Shown: positions 1 through 6,539 of the stretch, piece by piece
Layout: every line of letters begins with the position of its first letter
Position numbering within the stretch: the stretch's first letter is position 1
Source of the DNA: Candidatus Saccharimonadota bacterium
GTDB taxonomy: Bacteria > Patescibacteriota > Saccharimonadia > Saccharimonadales > Saccharimonadaceae
Direction of reading: 5' to 3'
Assembly: GCA_002861585.1 (NCBI GenBank)
Contig: PJQJ01000005.1
Span: 91,105-101,325, forward strand
DNA length: 10,221 nucleotides
Translations under genes and position numbers: made by a program
The notes under the pieces: generated by a model
Databases searched by the model: none
What the model was told of the DNA's origin: nothing
What the model saw: only the letters and a program-made list of their open reading frames with translations

Positions 1-957
1 TCTACGCCAGTGTAGGTCCTCAGGATGAACATGCGGCTGGAACGCCTCTGGATGCGGTTCGTCATCAATCTTACCAAAGTATCGCTGAATAACACGCCAG
101 TGAACGTATTGACCGGCCATTTGAGATGCATTACCGGGATCAGCTAGCAACGTTTCGACGACAATCTCGCCAAAGTTTTTGTTGACCTGCTTAAACTTAA
201 AGAAGGCGCTGTAGAGACGAATTTCATTGATGTAATGAAAGAGCAACGGGAGAGTTTTAAGGGTGATACCCCGCATTCTTTCCTGGTGCATCGGTACAAC
301 AACAATCGTTCCCATCTCTTTCGTATGGGTGACGTTGTGGCGTTTCTTCTGTACAAAGTGCTCAGTTAGGCCAACGTACTTGTCGTGATCCATAGCAATG
401 ATACGAATACGGCGTTTTTCAAAATCTGATGGCGTGATCTCTTTAAAGAGTTCGTTATAGGCATTTAACCATTCTGGTCCTTCCGAGAAGCGCAGTGCAG
501 TATAGAGCTCATCAAAATCTTCATGCTTCAACATGCTATCGATCGACTTATAGCCAAGGTGCTGCATTAACTTCTGTGGTGGCATCTTTTTAAGGAGCTC
601 TTTGCCAACAGAGCGTTTTAAGACCCAACAATCCATTGGTGTATCAACACTCTCAGCCGCCTTAATAATTAGCGGAATAAGCTCACGGACAGCCGCACTG
701 TCTGTTCCACCAACTAGTCCAGTGACCCGCTCGTTATCCTCGTGAATACGGTTCATAAGGGCAGCATAATATTCACGGCCAGTAGTGTCCGTATGGTCTA
801 ATCCGAGCTCACTCATGCTGCTATGGGTCTTTTGTATTATTTCGCCGATCAACTTCGTGTCAGTACCATGTTGACCACTCGCTTTTTCAAGCTGCCTAAT
901 TGCAAGGCTAAAGAGTGGTTCCTCAGCGTCGAGCAAATCCCGTAAAAACTTTGCCAT
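1..957 (-). CDS. Unrecognised protein, C-terminus cut by the window edge
   Basis: An uninterrupted reading frame of 319 codons runs from the ATG at 957-955 to the left edge, so the C-terminus is missing. I do not recognise the family. The protein looks soluble: there is no signal peptide and no clear membrane segment. It is mostly charged and helical up to about residue 180. A more hydrophobic stretch near 216-250 contains MGTIVVVPMH and then an aromatic patch (residues 238-256). Histidines are frequent, especially near 200-225 and 301-316. The ATG is preceded by AAAGGGTG ending 10 nt upstream, a plausible Shine-Dalgarno site, and by an extended -10 element (990-998). It follows the PfkB-family kinase by 44 nt on the same strand and may also be reached by read-through from it. 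Base composition resembles its neighbours. Reality of the gene is well supported by length and start signals; function is unknown. Confidence 0.85.
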   Translation of the reverse strand, partial: MAKFLRDLLDAEEPLFSLAIRQLEKASGQHGTDTKLIGEIIQKTHSSMSELGLDHTDTTGREYYAALMNRIHEDNERVTGLVGGTDSAAVRELIPLIIKAAESVDTPMDCWVLKRSVGKELLKKMPPQKLMQHLGYKSIDSMLKHEDFDELYTALRFSEGPEWLNAYNELFKEITPSDFEKRRIRIIAMDHDKYVGLTEHFVQKKRHNVTHTKEMGTIVVVPMHQERMRGITLKTLPLLFHYINEIRLYSAFFKFKQVNKNFGEIVVETLLADPGNASQMAGQYVHWRVIQRYFGKIDDEPHPEAFQPHVHPEDLHWRR

Positions 958-989
958 ATGTTAGTTTCACCCTTTTAATACTTATGCTT

Positions 990-998
990 ATTGTAGCA
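990..998 (-). promoter_or_regulatory. Extended -10 promoter for the 1-957 gene
   Basis: On the minus strand the sequence reads TGC TACAAT, an extended -10 element (TGn plus a hexamer matching TATAAT at 5 of 6 positions). It lies 32 nt before the ATG at 957, which leaves a leader of about 25 nt carrying the AAAGGGTG ribosome site. No -35 hexamer is evident at 16-18 bp, which is tolerable for an extended -10 promoter. It sits just past the stop codon of the kinase gene. Confidence 0.5.
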
Positions 999-1001
999 AA
1001 T

Positions 1002-1973
1002 TTAAAATGCTTTTACTTCTATTGGCATAGCGTGCAGCTCGGTTCCGGCGTGCAAGATTCCCGCTTTTGCACCGATACAACCGACCACTGATGTAGAGTT
1101 TGCACTAGCGAATACAATCGCGTCTTCTAGACTGGTGCCCTGCGACCACTGGCTCAGGAAACCAGAACCAAAGGCGTCGCCCGCTCCTGTCCGATCTACC
1201 ACCGGCACATCTTCATACATCCCTGCGCTGACGATACTCTTGCCGTCTGTCGCCACGACACCATTTGGCCCGTCAGAGACAATAACAACTGGACAGAGCA
1301 ACGTACCGCGCCGCACCAGCTCTTCGGAAGTTGCACCTGTTACAAGCTGCTGCATCTCCTCCTTATTGAGAGCAAGAACATCAACATCTTCTAAAATTGC
1401 CTTTAGTTTATCGGCATGAGCAAGTTCGCTACCGGCAGGATTGAACATAATCTTTGTCTGGTGCTCAGCCGCAAATGACACGATCTTTTCGAGCAGTTCC
1501 ATCGATCCCAGTGATGATATGTAAATCCAGTCCGCCTCAGCAATAGCCGCTAGATCAAGCGGACTGCCCGTAGAATCTACCATCGTCCCGTGAAAGTTAA
1601 GTATCGTCCGCTCACCGTTGTTAGCAAGCAGAATACTGGAATAACTGGCTCTAAACTCTGATGATTGGACAACAAGAGCAGTGTCAACACCTTCGCTATC
1701 AAGCTCTCCTAAGATAGCTTGGCTTGCAGGGTCCGTACCAAGCACCCACATAAACCTACTATGCAGACCTTGGCGAGCAAACGTTGTCGCGGCATTGGTC
1801 GCATTACCGCCAGTTGCAAATACAACTTCGTCTAGATCTAGTTTTGCGCCAAGTGGCAAGTGCGTATAGGCAACCGTACCTTCCTGATGCGGATCAAATT
1901 CCTCGCTTTTTAAAAAAACGTCTTGGGTTGCTTTACCGATTGCAAGGATAACCGGTACTTTATTGTTGCTCAT
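1002..1973 (-). CDS. PfkB-family (ribokinase-like) carbohydrate or nucleoside kinase
   Basis: This 323-residue protein has the usual length of a PfkB-family kinase, which transfers ATP phosphate to a sugar, sugar phosphate or nucleoside. The first signature appears at residues 54-60 (TGGNATN). The second, which holds the anion hole and catalytic base, is DRTGAGDAFGSGFL at 260-273, with Asp266 the expected base. NKEE at 203-206 matches the family's metal-associated N..E motif. The substrate cannot be read from these motifs: ribokinase, adenosine kinase, 1-phosphofructokinase and 6-phosphofructokinase (Pfk-2) types all share them. The start ATG at 1973 has no Shine-Dalgarno sequence; instead an extended -10 (TGA TATACT) ends 7 nt upstream, suggesting a leaderless transcript. 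The gene is divergent from the 2046 orphan and lies upstream of the 1-957 gene. Composition is typical of the window. Confidence 0.93.
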   Translation of the reverse strand: MSNNKVPVILAIGKATQDVFLKSEEFDPHQEGTVAYTHLPLGAKLDLDEVVFATGGNATNAATTFARQGLHSRFMWVLGTDPASQAILGELDSEGVDTALVVQSSEFRASYSSILLANNGERTILNFHGTMVDSTGSPLDLAAIAEADWIYISSLGSMELLEKIVSFAAEHQTKIMFNPAGSELAHADKLKAILEDVDVLALNKEEMQQLVTGATSEELVRRGTLLCPVVIVSDGPNGVVATDGKSIVSAGMYEDVPVVDRTGAGDAFGSGFLSQWSQGTSLEDAIVFASANSTSVVGCIGAKAGILHAGTELHAMPIEVKAF

Positions 1974-1980
1974 TAGCAGT

Positions 1981-1989
1981 AGTATATCA
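1981..1989 (-). promoter_or_regulatory. Extended -10 promoter at leaderless spacing for the PfkB-family kinase
   Basis: Minus-strand TGA TATACT is an extended -10 element whose last base is 7 nt from the ATG at 1973. Transcription would start at or one base before the A of the ATG. No convincing -35 hexamer lies 16-18 bp upstream and no purine-rich ribosome site is present. The same hexamer at the same distance precedes three other genes here. Confidence 0.55.
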
Positions 1990-1996
1990 CTTATGC

Positions 1997-2040
1997 TTGA
2001 GTTAAAACGATAGCACAGCTACTCTGTTACTAGGTATTTT
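1997..2040 (+). promoter_or_regulatory. Candidate promoter region for the 2046 orphan gene
   Basis: Two readings are possible. TTGAGT (1997-2002), a 17-bp spacer and TACTCT (2020-2025) would start transcription near 2032 and leave a leader of about 14 nt. Alternatively TATTTT (2035-2040) ends 5 nt before the ATG and could drive a leaderless transcript. No good Shine-Dalgarno sequence is present in either case. The 72-bp gap is shared with the divergent kinase promoter. Confidence 0.3.
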
Positions 2041-2045
2041 GATAT

Positions 2046-2570
2046 ATGGAAAAACAACTTCCAGTTTTTGACCGTGAATATGATTTTCAAGTAGCAGGCT
2101 TTATTGGCGTGCTACGTTTGATGCGCCAGATAGAATCAGTTATTCCAAAGAACCTTTCCGAGACCGAACAGAGGCGTATTCTTGGTAAAAGCGCCCTTAA
2201 GATTTGTACAGTAACGACTCAAGGTGTTGATGTACTGCAAAAGTCAATTGATGAGTGGATCGAGCATCAGTTCGAAGAAAGAGAGGTGATACTTGCACTT
2301 GTTCATATGGGAATGCTTGATGAATCAAACGAAACAGATGTTATCAAACCCTTTGTTGATGCGCTTGCGATAGAATCTGGCGATAAGACTATCCGAGAAG
2401 CATTTGGCATTGAACAGTATGATGCGATTATCGATGAACTGGTTATATTCTTTCTTGCGCAAGTAGCACAAGATATCTCAAAAGGCTCAGCCAGTCTTCC
2501 GACACTTATTCGAAAGTACCAACACGATATCGCATACTATGTTGGTGACTATTTTCAGCAAGCTGCGTAG
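2046..2570 (+). CDS. Small helical orphan protein, function unknown
   Basis: A 174-residue protein on the opposite strand to its neighbours. I do not recognise its family. It is predicted by eye to be almost entirely helical and soluble: alternating charged and hydrophobic stretches, an acidic character, no signal peptide and no membrane segment. A hydrophobic helix with Leu/Ile/Val spacing occurs near residues 128-141 (ELVIFFLAQVAQ). Upstream signals are weak, with no clear Shine-Dalgarno sequence. It is divergent from the PfkB-family kinase (72 bp between starts) and ends one base from the end of the aldolase gene, so the two transcripts must overlap or terminate inside each other. Its composition and uninterrupted length favour a real gene over a chance frame, because the antisense frames here are broken. 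No function is proposed. Confidence 0.8.
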   Translation: MEKQLPVFDREYDFQVAGFIGVLRLMRQIESVIPKNLSETEQRRILGKSALKICTVTTQGVDVLQKSIDEWIEHQFEEREVILALVHMGMLDESNETDVIKPFVDALAIESGDKTIREAFGIEQYDAIIDELVIFFLAQVAQDISKGSASLPTLIRKYQHDIAYYVGDYFQQAA

Positions 2571-2571
2571 A

Positions 2572-3483
2572 TTATTTTATAGCCTTACCAGCTGATCCAA
2601 AGGCGTCGATCTTTTCTTCGACAACCTTTTGAACTGCACCGTAAACGGTTGGCATTAGCTTGACGACTGCATATTCATCAGGGTTATCGGCTAGTACCTG
2701 CTCGAGCGTCTTGCGGAAAACGTAACGCATATCACTGTTGATATTGATCTTGCTGACTCCAATTCGGGCTGCTTCTTCAAAGTAGTGAAGAGGCGTACCG
2801 CTACCACCATGAAGACTAATGTTACATTCAATTGCATCGCGAAGGCGCTGCAATAATTCAAGATCAAGCTCTTTTGGCACTGGATATTTACCGTGTAGGT
2901 TACCAATTGCGGCGGCAAATGTATCAATACCGGTTGCATGGATAAAATCGACTGCCCCTTCTGGTTTCGAAAAGGTCTTTTTAATCTCATCGTAGTCGAT
3001 ATTTTCAGTATGAACGTTAGAGCTGCCACCAAAGTAGTGCGGCTCACTCTCGACGAGTGCTCCTGTAAACTTTGCATACTCCACAACCTCGCGTGTCTGC
3101 TTCACAATCTCTACGTCAGACGCATCATGATTAGCTTGGGAGACATCAATATGGATAAATTCATAACCCGCATCGATAGCGCGCTTGGCGTCTTCTACAG
3201 TTGGGCTGTGATCAAGGTTGATGTACATCTCCACCCCATACTCGGCACGATAGTTATCTACTAGATCGCGAACATTATCGAGACCAAGTGCTTTTACTTC
3301 GCCGTCACTTACCTCTACTAGTACTGGAGCATTCTTCGCTTGAGCCGCGCGGCAAACCGCAATGAGCGTTTCTTGGTTATCAATATTAAAGGCACCAACG
3401 GCAAAGTGCTGCTGCCTTGCTCGCTGCATGAGGTGCCTTGCCCGCACACAGTTATCCCTTATTTCACGTATTGTTAGTCCCAT
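2572..3483 (-). CDS. fba: Class II (zinc) fructose-bisphosphate aldolase
   Basis: A 303-residue class II aldolase, which reversibly cleaves fructose-1,6-bisphosphate to dihydroxyacetone phosphate and glyceraldehyde-3-phosphate in the cytosol. The expected catalytic Asp and first zinc ligand are Asp91 and His92 (INLDHS). The other metal ligands fit Glu147 (VESEP), His197 (IGNLHG) and His225 (LHGGSG). The phosphate-binding NINSD is at 248-251 and the C-terminus FGSAGKA is typical of the Bacillus-type subgroup. GGSSNVHTEN after Glu147 replaces the more usual GG.EDG segment. A strong Shine-Dalgarno run, AAAGGGGG, ends 5 nt before the ATG. It is the last gene of the operon, 11 nt after transketolase C. 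Tagatose-bisphosphate aldolases and sedoheptulose-1,7-bisphosphate cleavage belong to the same family, so the exact substrate is inferred from context. Confidence 0.94.
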   Translation of the reverse strand: MGLTIREIRDNCVRARHLMQRARQQHFAVGAFNIDNQETLIAVCRAAQAKNAPVLVEVSDGEVKALGLDNVRDLVDNYRAEYGVEMYINLDHSPTVEDAKRAIDAGYEFIHIDVSQANHDASDVEIVKQTREVVEYAKFTGALVESEPHYFGGSSNVHTENIDYDEIKKTFSKPEGAVDFIHATGIDTFAAAIGNLHGKYPVPKELDLELLQRLRDAIECNISLHGGSGTPLHYFEEAARIGVSKININSDMRYVFRKTLEQVLADNPDEYAVVKLMPTVYGAVQKVVEEKIDAFGSAGKAIK

Positions 3484-3494
3484 CGTATCCCCCT

Positions 3495-4475
3495 TTATGC
3501 TAGTTCGTCTAAAAATGAGTGTGCACTTAGTGCTATATGCGTTCCAGTCAGGCCAAAGTGTTTCAGTAGTTCGTTTGGCTCGCCTGATTCTCCAAAACGA
3601 TCACGCATACCAATCCGGCGCATAGGAACAGGATGATGCTCCATAAGAGCCTCTGCAACTGCACTGCCGAACCCACCATTAATCTGTGCCTCTTCTGCGG
3701 TTATGATCTTGCCCGTCTTAGTCACACTTGCAACAAGCGTTGCAACGTCGAGCGGCTTTATGGTTGGACAGTGTACCACTTCGACATCGATACCATCACC
3801 AGCGAGAATCTTAGCAGCAACAAGCGCTTGATAGGTCATAGTACCGGTTGCAGCTATCGTAAGATCACTCCCTTCACGAAGCACATAAGCCCGGCCAATC
3901 TCAAACGGCGTCCTGGCGGTGGTGAAAATTGGCGTCGCTTCACGAGCTAAACGTAGGTAACTTGGCTTATTGTTAGCAGCGAGTGCAAGGGTTGCCTTCT
4001 GAGCCTCAACACTATCGCCAGGGGCAATCACCACCATATTTGGCAGGACACGCATAAGAGCGATATCTTCTAACATCTGATGAGTGGCGCCATCTGGACC
4101 AACGCTGATGCCGGCATGTGAACCAACAACTTTTACCGGACGGTCGTTAAGGCAGGCAGTCGTTCGGATCTGCTCCCAGTTACGCCCAGGACTAAAGGCT
4201 GCGTAGCTACTAGTAAATGGAATCTTGCCCATTGCCGCCATACCTGATGCGACGGTTACCAAGTTCTGTTCGGCAACACCTATCTCAACAAAACGGTCTG
4301 GAAATGCTTCTTTAAAAAGACTCATCTGCGTGCTTTCTGTTAAATCAGCACAGAGAGCAACAACCTGTTCATTCTCCTTGCCCGCCTGCAGCAGTCCACG
4401 TCCAAAACCTTTGCGGATTGGCTCGCTGGCAATATCACTCGACCCAATATCCTCGATAAGATGTAGTTTATTCAT
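3495..4475 (-). CDS. tkt: Transketolase, C-terminal subunit (pyrimidine-binding and C domains)
   Basis: This 326-residue protein is the second half of a split transketolase. It carries the pyrimidine-binding domain (about residues 15-180) and the C-terminal domain (about 190-326). The glutamate that activates thiamine diphosphate fits Glu69 in GVAEQN (66-71). The SHAGISVGPDGATHQ segment (119-133) carries the conserved substrate-side histidines. With the N-half it would form the enzyme that moves two-carbon ketol units between sugar phosphates. The ATG overlaps the end of the N-half gene by 8 nt and has a good AGGAG site 5 nt upstream, so both subunits can be made in matched amounts. Split transketolases are known in archaea, Thermotogae and many candidate phyla. 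A deoxyxylulose-phosphate synthase or pyruvate dehydrogenase E1 beta is less likely given the neighbouring pentose-phosphate genes. Confidence 0.93.
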   Translation of the reverse strand: MNKLHLIEDIGSSDIASEPIRKGFGRGLLQAGKENEQVVALCADLTESTQMSLFKEAFPDRFVEIGVAEQNLVTVASGMAAMGKIPFTSSYAAFSPGRNWEQIRTTACLNDRPVKVVGSHAGISVGPDGATHQMLEDIALMRVLPNMVVIAPGDSVEAQKATLALAANNKPSYLRLAREATPIFTTARTPFEIGRAYVLREGSDLTIAATGTMTYQALVAAKILAGDGIDVEVVHCPTIKPLDVATLVASVTKTGKIITAEEAQINGGFGSAVAEALMEHHPVPMRRIGMRDRFGESGEPNELLKHFGLTGTHIALSAHSFLDELA

Positions 4476-5328
4476 GCTCGCTCCTAATTTTGCCGCCTAA
4501 TGTGCGAAGCTTCTTCAATGCCTCTTTGGCCTGTGTTGAATTTGGCGGTGCACCATGCCAGTGATAATCGTACTCCATGAAATCAACGCCCTTGCCAGGA
4601 ATAGTGTGCGCAATAATAAGACTTGGTTTTTCGACGATAGCCCTCGCCATCGAGCAAGCATCGATGATGCTCTCTATGTTGTGGCCGTCGACTTCCTGAA
4701 CGTGCCAGCCGAATGCTTCCCATTTCGCCCTAAGGCTTTCAAGCGGCATCACCTGCTCTGTATTACCATCAATCTGTATATTATTACGATCAACAATACC
4801 GATAAGATTCTGCAACTTATTTTTTCCGGCGAACATTGCAGCTTCCCAAATATTGCCTTCGTTCAACTCGCCATCGCCCATAACAACGTACACCCATCGA
4901 TGAGGAGTGTGATCAATATACTGCATTGTATAGGCCATGCCGGCTGCTTGACTAAGACCACTGCCGAGTGGACCGCTGGTTGTTTCGATGCCAGGTAGCT
5001 TAACGCGCTCAGGATGGCCCTGCAGGCGTGATCCGAATTTGCGAAGTGTCATCAGCTCTTTACGCTCAAAATAACCTGCATGAGCCATCGTTGCATACTG
5101 AACCGGCACACAGTGCCCGTTCGAAAGCAGCAACAAGTCACGATCATGCCAGTTAGGTTTTTTAGCATCGTACTTTAGCACGTTAAAATAGAGAGCGGTA
5201 AATATATCGGCTAATCCGAGGGGACCAGCACTGTGACCGGAACCAGCATGCTCAAGCATGCGGATAATATCTTGTCGGATTTCAGTCGCTTTTTTCTCGA
5301 GCTGAACCTGAGTCATCTGTGATTTCAT
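4468..5328 (-). CDS. tkt: Transketolase, N-terminal subunit (thiamine diphosphate-binding)
   Basis: This 286-residue protein is the cofactor-binding half of transketolase. The thiamine diphosphate motif starts with GDGELNEG at 151-158 and ends at the NN pair at 182-183, so the magnesium ligands are expected at Asp152 and Asn182. GSGHSAG at 29-35 holds the conserved active-site His32, GHP at 104-106 holds His105, and HWHG is at 256-259. The protein ends where a full-length enzyme would enter the pyrimidine domain, which the next gene supplies. The ATG at 5328 lies 14 nt after the epimerase stop. The gap (GACAAACAGACAAA) has no Shine-Dalgarno sequence and no -10 motif, so translation probably depends on coupling to the epimerase. 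Met5 is a possible alternative start with no better signal. Confidence 0.93.
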   Translation of the reverse strand: MKSQMTQVQLEKKATEIRQDIIRMLEHAGSGHSAGPLGLADIFTALYFNVLKYDAKKPNWHDRDLLLLSNGHCVPVQYATMAHAGYFERKELMTLRKFGSRLQGHPERVKLPGIETTSGPLGSGLSQAAGMAYTMQYIDHTPHRWVYVVMGDGELNEGNIWEAAMFAGKNKLQNLIGIVDRNNIQIDGNTEQVMPLESLRAKWEAFGWHVQEVDGHNIESIIDACSMARAIVEKPSLIIAHTIPGKGVDFMEYDYHWHGAPPNSTQAKEALKKLRTLGGKIRSEHE

Positions 5329-5342
5329 TTTGTCTGTTTGTC

Positions 5343-5978
5343 TTAGCTAATACTACTTACAAGTGTAGCATAAGCAACATCAGGATCGCTAGCCTTCTGA
5401 ATAGCGCCGCCCACATTTATGACATCTACACCATGTTTCGCTAGCAGAGCAACATTATCAGCATTTGCCCCACCGTCCCAACCAATTTCGGCATTTGGAT
5501 TTATCATTTTTATTGCTGGTATTTTTGCAAGTTGAGATTCATCAACCGTACCACCAAAACGACCAAGACTTCCGCTAAAAATAAGGACATGATCAGCTGC
5601 CGCAATGAGCTCCCTTACGCTTTCAGGTTGTGTTGTCTGCAGCAAACAGACGCCTGCTTTAAGTCCGCATGCCTTTAGATGTTCCAGTATCCCCAGTAAA
5701 TCACCTTCCGCTTCGGCATGAATAATGACAAGGTTTGGCCGTAAACTGACTAGTGTTTCAATATGTTCTATCGGACGCTGAAACATCAGGTGAATATCGG
5801 CAATAATTCCCTCGGGCCACCACACTTGAACAGGATTGAGGCTTCGCGTTGGCGCAAATTGACCATCCATAAGATCGATCTGGATGCGCTGAGCGAATGG
5901 TGCTATTCGTTCAATCTGGTCACGGTATTCGTGCGGATCGCTTGTTGTCGGAGTCACGCTGGGGCAGATTATGCTCAT
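5343..5978 (-). CDS. rpe: Ribulose-phosphate 3-epimerase-like TIM-barrel protein, divergent
   Basis: A 211-residue protein of ribulose-phosphate 3-epimerase size and order of motifs; that enzyme interconverts ribulose-5-phosphate and xylulose-5-phosphate. Visible landmarks are the N-terminal PSV strand, QIDLMDGQFAPT (33-44), DIHLM (61-65), IHAEAE (86-91) and WDGG (167-170). Asp35, His63 and Asp168 fit the metal-binding and catalytic positions. The family's first metal-ligand histidine (H.D.MDG) is Gln33 here. The phosphate-side loop, usually close to SVNPGFGGQ, reads IFSGSLGRFGGTVDE (133-147). It may be a working but divergent epimerase, or one with another ketose phosphate as substrate. The start ATG overlaps the membrane protein's stop as ATGA, with AAGAGA six nt upstream. 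Context between rpiB and transketolase genes supports a pentose-phosphate role. Confidence 0.8.
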   Translation of the reverse strand: MSIICPSVTPTTSDPHEYRDQIERIAPFAQRIQIDLMDGQFAPTRSLNPVQVWWPEGIIADIHLMFQRPIEHIETLVSLRPNLVIIHAEAEGDLLGILEHLKACGLKAGVCLLQTTQPESVRELIAAADHVLIFSGSLGRFGGTVDESQLAKIPAIKMINPNAEIGWDGGANADNVALLAKHGVDVINVGGAIQKASDPDVAYATLVSSIS

Positions 5979-6511
5979 CGTCGTCTCTTATTAACCACGT
6001 ACGAAACACCTATGAAAGCACGAACTAGCGGCAAAAGGCCTGCTATAACAAGAAACGCAAACACGGCCGTATCAAGGTCATTGTACGTTTGCTGGCTAAC
6101 GTCGACAGCAAGCGTAAGAGCAAAAACAAGCAGCGTCACACCTGCAAAGAACAGCTCTACCGACAGCAGGACAATCTTATCGATGACTGGGCGTATAGGA
6201 TAACGCTTGGTTATAAGTACATAAACAGCATCAAACAGTGCAAATGCTGCAACGGTCATTAAGATTGCGCTCAGTGAGTTTACATAAGGATATGTTTGCG
6301 TCAATGGAGAGCTGGTTGCAATCTGTCGTATCGCATCATCCCTCGCCCAATCAGCATGAAGTTTAGCAAGGCCGGCAATACTTAAGACGATCATAAGCGC
6401 CGCGAAAAATGCTGTGCGCCACATTGTACCTAAAAGACTAAGAGCTAGTGTTGATTCTGCTAATCCGGAAGTAGTTGGTTTTTTCGTTAGTTTTTTCTTT
6501 TTTTGTGCCAT
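5975..6511 (-). CDS. Four-helix membrane protein of unknown function inside the sugar-phosphate operon
   Basis: A 178-residue protein if started at the ATG 6511-6509, or 180 residues from the ATG 6517-6515. I favour the second ATG because TATACT (6518-6523) lies exactly 6 nt before it and directly abuts the first ATG. A weak AAGGTGG 10 nt upstream of the first ATG keeps that start possible in read-through transcripts. The N-terminus is lysine-rich (AQKKKKLTKK). Four hydrophobic segments follow, at about residues 32-52, 78-101, 111-135 and 148-168, and the protein ends in KRRR. The basic ends suggest that both termini are cytoplasmic. There is no cleavable signal peptide and no family I recognise. 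It lies 28 nt after rpiB and overlaps the epimerase gene by 4 nt, so it is made with the pathway enzymes. A transport, sensing or anchoring role cannot be chosen from sequence. Confidence 0.82.
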   Translation of the reverse strand: MAQKKKKLTKKPTTSGLAESTLALSLLGTMWRTAFFAALMIVLSIAGLAKLHADWARDDAIRQIATSSPLTQTYPYVNSLSAILMTVAAFALFDAVYVLITKRYPIRPVIDKIVLLSVELFFAGVTLLVFALTLAVDVSQQTYNDLDTAVFAFLVIAGLLPLVRAFIGVSYVVNKRRR

Positions 6512-6517
6512 AGGCAT

Positions 6518-6523
6518 AGTATA
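6518..6523 (-). promoter_or_regulatory. Internal -10 element (TATACT) at leaderless spacing
   Basis: Minus-strand TATACT ends 6 nt before the ATG at 6511, so transcription would begin on the start codon. A weak -35 candidate, TTGCTT (6542-6547), lies 18 bp upstream inside the end of rpiB. This would let the last five genes of the operon be transcribed apart from rpiB. Confidence 0.45.
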
Positions 6524-6539
6524 AAACCCACCTTAATAC

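Noticed and set aside
2691..3086. A 131-codon frame overlapping the aldolase gene on the same strand.
   Set aside because: It is a +1/-1 shadow of fba, whose own frame has intact catalytic residues over its whole length.
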